Shown here: in pieces, positions 10,364 to 17,854 of the stretch
How the letters are laid out: each line of letters opens with the position of its first letter
Position numbering within the stretch: the first letter of the stretch is position 1
Virus record (IMG/VR): IMGVR_UViG_3300035661_000272
Span: 1-27,838 of that record
Length of the DNA stretch: 27,838 bases
Source: a virus
Strand: one strand, 5' to 3'
Notes under the pieces: model-generated
What the model saw: only the letters and a program-made list of their open reading frames with translations
Database searches by the model: none
What the model was told of the DNA's origin: nothing
Program-made: the position numbers and the translations under genes

Positions 10364-12888
10364 TAGAACGCCCCGTCAAATGTTTGGCAACTCGTGGAAT
10401 TTGGCGACATTGTGAAGGGCCTACCGTCTGAAAGAACAACGCCTCCTGTGGGACTTACGGAAATTCCCATGTAGTCAATAATCGGAGACGAATAAGTATT
10501 AGAAGAAATGTCATAAGTGATGGAATAAGTTGCATCAACAATAAGGATTTTAGACCCAGATGAGACTAAAAACCTGCTCATTGTGCTACTATTCGCACTA
10601 CTCGTATAGCCAGCTAATGCTGTCCATGAACCATCAACGATTGAATACTTAGCGGAATATCTAGTTGTATTATCACCATTACCATACCCCATGCAATAAA
10701 TAAACCCGTCACCTGGGTTCACCAGGTCTGCCTTAGCGCTGGAATATCCAATTGATGGCGGGGTTGTCGCAGTGACCCAAGAATTGCTAGAAATTTTATA
10801 TATCACTAGATGGGTTTGGTTATCCCCGCCATAGTCCCCCATCACCATTACCCTGTCGGAATCCAACTGGATAATCATATATGGAGGGGTGTTGGGAGAA
10901 GCACCTGGGGCATCGGCTAATCGCGTCCATGTATTAAGTGTCTCGCTATAAATCTGAGCAATATACCCAGCCCCGTAACAATACACAAATACTCTACCAT
11001 CATAAAGATTAAGCGCTTCATATCTAGCCCCCCCACCACTACCCACGATCATATCCGGTCCATCCCCCCAGGTCCCGAGTGAGGGATCGTAAATTTTCGT
11101 GGTTTTGGATGATGGAGCGCCCAGCCCCGTTAAAAGCGCCTTACCACTTGGGAGTAAAACCAATTGTTTGTGGCCGATTAGCCCATTGTTCGTAGTACCT
11201 AAATTCCCAGTAGATGACCAGGAATCAAGAACTGGGTCATAAAGATAGCTTGAGCCATCATTCCTATTTACCAGAAGCACCTTACCGCTATTGAGTGTTA
11301 CGCTCAAAGATGTTGGGTCTATAGACGGCATCGTTGCCCGCTGTGTCCAACCTACTTTAAATAATTGGATACCACGGCTTGCGGTTGCAGTCCCCCCCGT
11401 AACATTATCTATTGCGGTTACAGTCCCATACATTGATACTGTATCCCCTAACTTTGTGACTGGGTTTCCGATCTTAACTTCACCATCATCAAACTGCCAA
11501 GAATAAGTAAATGTATCCCCCGGCATACCCTCCGTTGTCGCAATTGCCTGCCAAGTGATAGTTGAATCGGTTTCTGCATATCCTAGTTGGACATTCGGCA
11601 CACTGTATGCCAATTGTTTTACTGTTACCTGTGTGCTAGGTGTCTCATAAACGGCTGTGCCAGAGGTTGCTACAACGCTATAGGCCCCAGATGCCGATGA
11701 TGGCGCATTAACCACCGAATAGGTTGAGGCTGTCGCTCCTGGAATGGGCGTACCATCCTTCTTCCACTGGTAAGTGGTGGGCTTGTTTGCCGTAGATGCA
11801 GCGTTAAGTGAAAGAGCCCCTCCCTCCGGCATAACAACTGGTGTGCTAGGGCTAATTTGTGCAGTTACCGCTTCACTAGATGCCAACGCGCTAATCGTAA
11901 GTGTGACTGTATTTGATGTAGTGGTTCCATTGGCATTAGTGATTGTGCAGTGGTAAGAGTCCCCATTAGCGCAAGAACTTACGAGTCCAGGCCAAGCATT
12001 GGGTATCACAAGGGAAATCGAAGAGTCAAACCCGCCATAATTAGGTAAAAGTGTTGGGTCAACGACGCTTGGGTATGTGCTCCCCCCCAACGGGATTTGC
12101 ACCCCATTTCTAAACCAAGCTATGGTTGGGGAAGATGGACTCATGTATCTAATGCCAATATCCCCAGCATTATACATTGTCCCTAATACATCATGCGGGA
12201 GCGACAGACTAGACGGCTGAAGCGTTATGATTGGTGCGTTGGTTGATGAAAGGAGAGAAACGGAAGCTCGGGTATCCCTCGTGTCCGCGCTAAATGGAGA
12301 CCCACCCGAAATTGTGGCATACGCCTTATATCTGTTGACAGTCCCAGCTACGACATTGGGTGTGGTATATGTTTGTACCGAGTAATCTGCGGGTGTATTA
12401 AATGTATGCGTGAAAACGGTTGTTTCGGTGCCCAGTGTTGGATAAACCTGTTGTGATGTAATAGAAAGTACCAGTGGATAAGAAGCAGTTGTAATTGGGA
12501 ACCCCGAAACTTCTGGCACCGCAAATACACTTAAAATCTTAGCTGTATTGTTTGTGACTACCGTTGGGTCTTGGTAGGACGAAAGATAGCTTAACGCCGG
12601 ATAAACAACTTCCGCAAACCCATCAAGGGGTTTTAGGCGATAAACAGACGGTGGATACTGCGTCTGGTTCCAGAAAGTGATTAGACCAGACGCCAGATTT
12701 GGATTTGGTGGGACAACCACGCTGATTGTTATTGCATTCCCGTCTGTTGCGGTGTCTGATTCCGTATGGCCTAACGCATCAAATGACCAATAAACGGGAT
12801 ACGGGCCTGAAAACGAGAATGAATAGGTAACAGTTTGCCCAACCGTAATCGTACCGGATGGTTCTACAATACTCGTCAGGTAGCTCAT
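10363..12888 (-). CDS. Ig-like / PKD-like / kelch propeller virion protein, receptor-binding candidate
   Basis: The 841-aa start is set at ATG 12888, which overlaps the upstream stop as ATGA; a TTG 39 bases earlier is less likely. Residues 1-215 are beta-rich. Two Ig-like domains follow at about 216-333 (IAWFRNGVQIP, YHCTITNANG) and 341-424 (TYQWKKDGTPIPGA, GAYSVVATSG), then a PKD-like domain at about 427-510 (TYSWQFDDGE). Residues about 513-841 carry at least six kelch-type blades with spaced motifs such as YDPVLDSW, YDPSLGTWGDGP, YSETLNTWTRL, YKISSNSW and YSIVDGSWTAL (Trp 557, 607, 654, 704 and 755). The modular surface-type architecture and location after the nozzle-like gene suggest a tail appendage that contacts the host. 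Receptor binding is inference. Confidence 0.75.
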   Translation of the reverse strand: MSYLTSIVEPSGTITVGQTVTYSFSFSGPYPVYWSFDALGHTESDTATDGNAITISVVVPPNPNLASGLITFWNQTQYPPSVYRLKPLDGFAEVVYPALSYLSSYQDPTVVTNNTAKILSVFAVPEVSGFPITTASYPLVLSITSQQVYPTLGTETTVFTHTFNTPADYSVQTYTTPNVVAGTVNRYKAYATISGGSPFSADTRDTRASVSLLSSTNAPIITLQPSSLSLPHDVLGTMYNAGDIGIRYMSPSSPTIAWFRNGVQIPLGGSTYPSVVDPTLLPNYGGFDSSISLVIPNAWPGLVSSCANGDSYHCTITNANGTTTSNTVTLTISALASSEAVTAQISPSTPVVMPEGGALSLNAASTANKPTTYQWKKDGTPIPGATASTYSVVNAPSSASGAYSVVATSGTAVYETPSTQVTVKQLAYSVPNVQLGYAETDSTITWQAIATTEGMPGDTFTYSWQFDDGEVKIGNPVTKLGDTVSMYGTVTAIDNVTGGTATASRGIQLFKVGWTQRATMPSIDPTSLSVTLNSGKVLLVNRNDGSSYLYDPVLDSWSSTGNLGTTNNGLIGHKQLVLLPSGKALLTGLGAPSSKTTKIYDPSLGTWGDGPDMIVGSGGGARYEALNLYDGRVFVYCYGAGYIAQIYSETLNTWTRLADAPGASPNTPPYMIIQLDSDRVMVMGDYGGDNQTHLVIYKISSNSWVTATTPPSIGYSSAKADLVNPGDGFIYCMGYGNGDNTTRYSAKYSIVDGSWTALAGYTSSANSSTMSRFLVSSGSKILIVDATYSITYDISSNTYSSPIIDYMGISVSPTGGVVLSDGRPFTMSPNSTSCQTFDGAF

Positions 12889-15347
12889 GGGGGACTCGTA
12901 ATGGTTACGGTTGTTAAAGGTGCCCAATTATTGAGCAAAACATACGCATTTTCAAACTCATCCACATGGGCATCAAGCGCCTTCATTCCTAGCGTGGTGA
13001 TTGGGAATCCAGGGATCTGCATATCCACCACGAAGGTCGTATTAGCCTCATAATCTGGGCCTGAATAGAATAGGTAATACTTACCCAGGTGGTAGAACGA
13101 TTTGATGTATTTATTGTAACCCTCAATGGTCCGGGTGTTATTGAGGGTGTAGGAATACTGATCCCCCTTGATCCCATCTTCTCCGGCTAGATCCGCGTAG
13201 TTGCGGGTCATAATGGTAGGCATCCACCAGAAGGGATAGGGCGTGACGAGTCTTGAAGGTGCAGTAAGCGTGGTTCCGGGGATACGAGTATCCGTCAGGC
13301 ACTCGGCATGAGAACCATCAAACAACATGATCCCCCGCTTGGACAGATACATCAGGCCCTTATCGGTTTTCTGAACCGAATGGGGAGCAAAACAGCCATC
13401 CTCAGCATGGGTCTTGAATACGCTCATCCCAGTCGCGGTATTACCGTCAATGCGGTAAATTGCATCCTCGCAAAGAACGATTAACCCCTGTGCGAACGAA
13501 GCCAGCGCAACCGGCTGGTATCCGAAGGGCAGGGAGAATGTCTCTGGCCAAGCATCAGGCTGAAGAATTGGCGTCCAACGGACGGTATGCCCGGAAATAC
13601 CGAACAGCATCCCATAGTGAGACTCAATCCCCTGTAACCCAATCGGTGCCCTATCGTAATCCACATTCTGCCCATTCTCTGAGTAGAAAGAGGTTGGGGT
13701 TCCACCCAGTGCAGAGAATGGTTTGGCATCCGCATAGGTTAGCTTATCCAACGGTTCCTCGGATACAAGGTTCCAGATACCCTGCTCATTCCGGTAGATC
13801 CTCCAGCGCCAATAGTAGTTGTTTTTAGGCATCCATTTGATAAGCGAGAAGGTGAGGGCAGTAGACGCCCGCAAGGGCACCATAAAGGTCGTTGAGGACA
13901 GTTTCTTGGCCTTGTAGAGCCCCGCCACGGTCTGACCCGTGCCACTCCCGACGAGGTAGATCATGTCATCGTCTGATACGACCCCAGTGGATGTATAGGT
14001 CACAAGAGCCTTGACTGGTTGGACGGAGGCCGTGGCGGGTAGATTGGAAACACCCTGCTGCGTTGCGGTTCCCGTACCAGCCCCAGCACCAGTCGCCGTG
14101 AAAACAATCCCTACCGTATTGGCCGATGCACCAATGAGCGTGAAGTCCGTTGTCCCGATGGTCGTGATCGCATAGGTATAGCCGACCACAAAGGAGCCAG
14201 CCGTTGTCGGGGCCGCAGGCACCACATCCGAAGGGAGATTGAGGTTCTTAACCGCAAATCGGTTCGCATCAATGGCAATAATGTCGTAAGTCTGCCCCTG
14301 GTATGTAGGATCAGCAAACCCAGAGAAGTATCCCTTATCATCGGTCGTGAACCCATGCCCTACCTTGAAAAAGGTGGTCATCAAGGTGGAACTGCTATAC
14401 GAGACTGCAACCCCACCAAGAGGAACTGTCCCGTAAGAAGATGCGCTGGCTGGGCAGCTCCCGGTCCCCGTGACTACGGTTGATACTCCATTGGCATCGG
14501 TCACATCGAAGAAACCGTCATTGAGGAAGTCGCGGGTAATGAGCCTACCCTGAGCCGCCGTAATTTCCTGAGACACAGAGGACAGCCCGGATTCATCAAA
14601 AACCCCATTCACATTCCTGAGATACGAATAGGCATAGGTGAACGGCTGGGTCTGCTCAAACTGGGTGGCATTGTCCCCGGAAGCCGTGACCGCGCCCGTA
14701 TCGTCATAACTCAACGAAGATGGGGGAAGTTCTGCCAATCTGTATTGCTCAGTATGCGTCCCCTGAAATACGATATACCCCGTAGCTTTGGGAACCTGCC
14801 CCCAAGTCAGTTTTACAGATGCACCCTTATGCGCCGTGTCCGCAATCGTAACAGTGATGGGGGCCGTTGGGGGCATAATACCATCTGCTGTTTTTGCGGA
14901 AATTCGGTACAGTCTATCCCCATCGGGGAGATTCCCAGCCCCCGAGTAGGAGATTGTCGCTGATAACCCAGATGGAGACAGGTCACTAGACTTGGCGATG
15001 GACAGAGCAGTCTTGGGCCTTGCAGTCCCGAGCAGAGCCGTCACCCCACCAATCGTCTTGGTTGGGTATTTGCCTTCTTCCGTGGTGTAGACTCGCTCGA
15101 TGCCACCAATATACTCGCCGGTATGGTCCTGCCAGTTATCAGAGTGGAACCACCGACCGCGATAAGACCAAGACCTTGATGTGGTCGGTGGAGCTGTAAA
15201 TTGCCACTCAGGGGCCTTGAACGGGCGTGGAGAGCCGGAGCGCAGGTCAACATTGTCTAGGATCGTAGAGAAACCTTCCGGGATGATGGCCTTGTCGCCA
15301 ACAACATTGATTCCCTTATCAAAAGAGATCCGGTAGGTTTTGCTCAT
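12885..15347 (-). CDS. Tail nozzle-like protein (podovirus tubular protein B type)
   Basis: This 820-aa protein starts at ATG 15347 overlapping the upstream stop (TAATG). The N-terminus (YRISFDKGINVVGDKAIIPE) is typical of large podovirus tail proteins of the T7 gp12 class. An Fn3-like stretch lies near residues 125-215 (VKLTWGQVPKATGYIVFQG). Residues about 383-431 are a module also found in the adaptor at 16672-17484. The C-terminal half has propeller-like strands: HYGMLFGISGHTVRWTPI, FAQGLIVLCEDAIYRIDG, SVQKTDKGLMYLSKRGI and MLFDGS. Length and order after the adaptors support a nozzle role, closing the tail tube. Sequence identity to T7 gp12 itself was not tested. Confidence 0.7.
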   Translation of the reverse strand: MSKTYRISFDKGINVVGDKAIIPEGFSTILDNVDLRSGSPRPFKAPEWQFTAPPTTSRSWSYRGRWFHSDNWQDHTGEYIGGIERVYTTEEGKYPTKTIGGVTALLGTARPKTALSIAKSSDLSPSGLSATISYSGAGNLPDGDRLYRISAKTADGIMPPTAPITVTIADTAHKGASVKLTWGQVPKATGYIVFQGTHTEQYRLAELPPSSLSYDDTGAVTASGDNATQFEQTQPFTYAYSYLRNVNGVFDESGLSSVSQEITAAQGRLITRDFLNDGFFDVTDANGVSTVVTGTGSCPASASSYGTVPLGGVAVSYSSSTLMTTFFKVGHGFTTDDKGYFSGFADPTYQGQTYDIIAIDANRFAVKNLNLPSDVVPAAPTTAGSFVVGYTYAITTIGTTDFTLIGASANTVGIVFTATGAGAGTGTATQQGVSNLPATASVQPVKALVTYTSTGVVSDDDMIYLVGSGTGQTVAGLYKAKKLSSTTFMVPLRASTALTFSLIKWMPKNNYYWRWRIYRNEQGIWNLVSEEPLDKLTYADAKPFSALGGTPTSFYSENGQNVDYDRAPIGLQGIESHYGMLFGISGHTVRWTPILQPDAWPETFSLPFGYQPVALASFAQGLIVLCEDAIYRIDGNTATGMSVFKTHAEDGCFAPHSVQKTDKGLMYLSKRGIMLFDGSHAECLTDTRIPGTTLTAPSRLVTPYPFWWMPTIMTRNYADLAGEDGIKGDQYSYTLNNTRTIEGYNKYIKSFYHLGKYYLFYSGPDYEANTTFVVDMQIPGFPITTLGMKALDAHVDEFENAYVLLNNWAPLTTVTITSPP
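14055..14201 (-). repeat. Shared ~48-aa module, copy in nozzle-like gene
   Basis: Encodes residues 383-431 of the nozzle-like protein: GYTYAITTIGTTDFTLIGAS, ANTVG, FTATGAGAGTGTATQ. The same module, with matching order and spacing, is encoded at 16957-17100. Over the core GTTDFTLIGASANTVG the two proteins are identical, while the DNA differs at many third codon positions. Confidence 0.85.
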
Positions 15348-16009
15348 TAGGATTTGATTCCAATGATCAAGTATGACATGGTGGGGCTTGATTGGAGCCC
15401 ATCATCTCTAGTGCAAACAGCGGTATAAGTATTTGATCCACCTGGGTTTGTCACCACAACGGATTTCAACCCATTCCCCTGATCTGGGATTGAATAAACA
15501 CCAATGGTCCATCTACAATCAGACAAATTAGCCTTGGTCCCATCTGGGTACAAAGGCTGAGGGATAACGATTGTCGCTCCGACAGTTGCTGGTGTTAGCA
15601 ACCCTTGATCATAAGCGATTGATCCCTTAACTGAGAGACCAGAAGCTGTGGCAGCAATCGCCTCTGTGATCTTGGGCGCGATGCCATTCAAAATTGTGGT
15701 GCTGGTGTCAGAAAGGTTGACCGTGGTAGCAAGATCAACACCATTCAACTTAGCGGAAGTAGTGAAGTTTGGGGAGTCATTAGGAGCCCAACCCGTTGCC
15801 CCAGCCACATTACCCGTCATGGTCCCGCCAGTCAGCGGAAGCATCCCCAGATTGGGGCTGTTCACGCTACCAACAAGCACCCATGCCGTTGCGGTACTAT
15901 TGGCAACATAGAAATTGCCCGTATCCGTTGCAACACAGTCATAACCCAGAACAGGGGTAGGAAGGGGGCCAGTCCCAATGTATCTGGTTCCAGTTAGTGT
16001 GAAGGACAT
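15347..16009 (-). CDS. Small fibre-like virion protein
   Basis: The 220-aa protein has ATG at 16009 with GGAG six bases upstream, directly after the preceding TAA. Residues about 57-68 (LPLTGGTMTGNV) match the repeated motif of phage tail-fibre proteins, and the N-terminus (DTGNFYVANSTATAWVLVGS) resembles a common fibre attachment segment. The remainder is beta-rich with Asn/Ser/Thr. It lies between the second adaptor-like protein and the nozzle-like protein, an unusual place for a fibre but compatible with a short appendage at the connector. No enzymatic site is visible. Confidence 0.65.
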   Translation of the reverse strand: MSFTLTGTRYIGTGPLPTPVLGYDCVATDTGNFYVANSTATAWVLVGSVNSPNLGMLPLTGGTMTGNVAGATGWAPNDSPNFTTSAKLNGVDLATTVNLSDTSTTILNGIAPKITEAIAATASGLSVKGSIAYDQGLLTPATVGATIVIPQPLYPDGTKANLSDCRWTIGVYSIPDQGNGLKSVVVTNPGGSNTYTAVCTRDDGLQSSPTMSYLIIGIKS

Positions 16010-16672
16010 TTACATCTCCCTTTCGGCCTGAGTCCGCGTCTGTTGAATCTTGGCGAGCAAAACTGGGTCAGCATACCCGATGAGTTGGTTGAACTTCTGC
16101 ATGAAGGCTTCCGCGAGTTGGAGGCTCTGTCCGTCACCATCCAGATTCAGAAGCCAGGAGGCTGCGGCATACTTCAGGAACTCGTTATGCGGATCGGGGA
16201 TACGGGCATCAACGGTATCCGTATCTAGCGTAAGATCAACCGGCTTTTGCACATACCCGACTACGGCGGTATAGGCTGGGTTTGGGATAGGGATAAGTTT
16301 GATCTTGGACCCGGACCAGAGAACCCAACGCTTAGGGGGGAACCCAGCGGTGGCCTGCGCGATGCTTTGCCACACATTAGACTTCATAGACTCAAAGGAC
16401 ACGCTAGACTCAACAAGTTCAGTCAGTGCGGTCCCGCCGACATTGAAACTGACCCTTGTTACCCGCAAATAGTCAGTCGGGATTGCTACGAAACCGCTTG
16501 CATCAGGGACAATAGGGGAGGACTCTGTATAAGTCGCACCAGTCTTATTCGCGTATTCCTTGATCGCAAAATTGATCGCATCCTGATACATGGGGAGATC
16601 GTATGTAGAGTGCTGGGGATCGCCCACAAGATACTGGGTCCAATTACGAATGGTCGCAAGCGTCTGAGCCAT
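16010..16672 (-). CDS. Head-tail adaptor-like protein (second of two)
   Basis: The 220-aa protein starts with ATG 16672 overlapping the upstream stop (TGATG). An N-terminal helical part (YDLPMYQDAINFAIKEYANK) is followed by a beta domain (about 55-155: GFVAIPTDYLRVTRV, WVLWSGSKIKLIPIPNP) and C-terminal helices (ARIPDPHNEFLKYAAASWLL, LQLAEAFMQKFNQLIG). This helix-beta-helix plan is the one seen in podovirus connector adaptors (T7 gp11 or P22 gp4 type). It follows another protein with the same plan, so the two may form successive rings or one may be a tail-completion protein. The assignment rests on layout and order. Confidence 0.65.
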   Translation of the reverse strand: MAQTLATIRNWTQYLVGDPQHSTYDLPMYQDAINFAIKEYANKTGATYTESSPIVPDASGFVAIPTDYLRVTRVSFNVGGTALTELVESSVSFESMKSNVWQSIAQATAGFPPKRWVLWSGSKIKLIPIPNPAYTAVVGYVQKPVDLTLDTDTVDARIPDPHNEFLKYAAASWLLNLDGDGQSLQLAEAFMQKFNQLIGYADPVLLAKIQQTRTQAEREM

Positions 16673-17484
16673 CAGAAGGTTCTCCCAGGGTCAAACAAAG
16701 CCCTTTGACGACCCCCGAGAACCCGCCCCATCACCCTATCCCGGCCACTCTGGGCGAATAGCGCGATGGCCTTGAGGTTGCCCAACTCCCGGTTATGCAG
16801 AACCTCACGGTCCTTGGAAAGTTGCAGGTTTTGGCCGGGGCCTGGGAGCATCAAGATTGTGGCAAGCGCACCCGCTACGATACAGTCCTCAGCCTCGTCT
16901 GGCAGGGGGATTGTATCTATTTCACCAGTCGGGATCTCTGACACCGTGACTTCAAGCATCTGGGTCACTGTCCCGGTCCCTGCCCCAGCAGCAGTAGCCG
17001 TGAACTGGACCCCAACCGTATTGGCGGATGCCCCAATCAGGGTAAAATCGGTCGTTCCTACCGTCAGAATGTTGTATGTCCGGCCCGCGACTAGGTTTGT
17101 TACCGCTACACCCTGAGGTGAGGGGTATAACTTGATCTGCGAATTACCGAGGTAGGAATATCCGTTAGGGATTCCAGCCGGTAGATCCGGGTATTCATAC
17201 ACATTATTGATCGCCTGCTCGTTATACTCGTTCAAAACCCGCCAGTTTCCCTGCACATCAAGCAATCTGACGAGGGAAACGCGGTTGACGGTATAGCCGG
17301 TCGTTGGGACAAGTGTGATGGGATTGGACGGTGCCGAGATGTTGCTCAATTTCTCCTGAGCCAACATGGTTTGCCTGCAAATCTTCCGAACAGACTCCTG
17401 AATGGCAAAAATGGATCGCTCTTCCTCAATATCCTTACGCATTGGTTGGACTTTGGGAAGGAGGTCGCGAACCCTTAATGCCAT
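16672..17484 (-). CDS. Head-tail adaptor-like protein (first of two) with inserted module
   Basis: The 270-aa protein starts at ATG 17484 with GGGAGG six bases upstream. N-terminal helices (about 1-45) precede a beta domain (ITLVPTTGYTVNRVSLVRLL, YSYLGNSQIKLYPSPQG), and the C-terminus is helical (IPLPDEAEDCIVAGALATIL, LQLSKDREVLHNRELGNLKA). That is the plan of phage connector adaptors. Residues about 129-176 form a module (GTTDFTLIGASANTVG, then FTATAAGAGTGTVTQ) that is also present in the nozzle-like protein and that appears inserted between the beta domain and the last helices. The neighbouring order, capsid then adaptors then nozzle, supports a connector role. Confidence 0.7.
   Translation of the reverse strand: MALRVRDLLPKVQPMRKDIEEERSIFAIQESVRKICRQTMLAQEKLSNISAPSNPITLVPTTGYTVNRVSLVRLLDVQGNWRVLNEYNEQAINNVYEYPDLPAGIPNGYSYLGNSQIKLYPSPQGVAVTNLVAGRTYNILTVGTTDFTLIGASANTVGVQFTATAAGAGTGTVTQMLEVTVSEIPTGEIDTIPLPDEAEDCIVAGALATILMLPGPGQNLQLSKDREVLHNRELGNLKAIALFAQSGRDRVMGRVLGGRQRALFDPGRTF
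16957..17100 (-). repeat. Shared ~48-aa module, copy in adaptor gene
   Basis: Encodes residues 129-176 of the first adaptor-like protein (LVAGRTYNILTVG, TDFTLIGASANTVG, FTATAAGAGTGTVTQ) and matches the module at 14055-14201. It is flanked by sequence that fits the adaptor's own fold, which suggests insertion or duplication of the module. Confidence 0.85.
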
Positions 17485-17487
17485 TTC

Positions 17488-17790
17488 CTACCTCCCTTGC
17501 AATTCAATGATCGCCTTAATGATACCATCTTTTGAGGTCGTGGGAGCAGGAGGTTCAGAAAGCCCTTCAGAAAGGGAATTGTAAAGATCCCGCAACGCCT
17601 TCATCGAAAAAGCGGCCAAAGCCTCGCCATTATACTTGGTTGGGGTTTCTTCCTCGGGTTCCGAATGGTCATAAACGACCTCAAACTCATTCGGATTCCG
17701 CAAACACTGATCAACCGTAATGTCGGAAAACTCACCTTGCTCAAACACACGACCCGTTAGATGGTTGATGATCTTCAAAACCTTAGCCAT
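17488..17790 (-). CDS. Small unidentified protein after the capsid gene, HeH/SAP-like C-terminus
   Basis: The frame extends to 17832, but ATG 17790 is chosen because GGAGAG lies just upstream; the longer version would run through a strong hairpin. The 100-aa product starts MAKVLKIINHLTGRVFEQGE and has an acidic linker. The last 40 residues (MKALRDLYNSL, then KDGIIKAIIELQGR) resemble the two helices and extended loop of HeH/LEM or SAP-type domains found in small phage proteins next to capsid genes. DNA or capsid contact is possible. The domain call is tentative. Confidence 0.6.
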   Translation of the reverse strand: MAKVLKIINHLTGRVFEQGEFSDITVDQCLRNPNEFEVVYDHSEPEEETPTKYNGEALAAFSMKALRDLYNSLSEGLSEPPAPTTSKDGIIKAIIELQGR

Positions 17791-17806
17791 TTTCTCTCCA
17801 TAAAGG

Positions 17807-17840
17807 CGGGAGGGTGATGCACAATGCAACAACCCTCCCG
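17807..17840 (-). terminator. Strong hairpin after the capsid gene
   Basis: A perfect 9-bp inverted repeat (cgggagggt / accctcccg) encloses a 16-base loop, within which tgca-caa-tgca can pair again. It lies between the capsid stop and the next gene. On the transcribed strand it is followed by CCTTTA rather than a clear U-run. It could be a partial terminator that sets capsid above downstream expression, or an mRNA-stabilising stem. Confidence 0.5.
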
Positions 17841-17854
17841 ACCAGTATAGTCAA

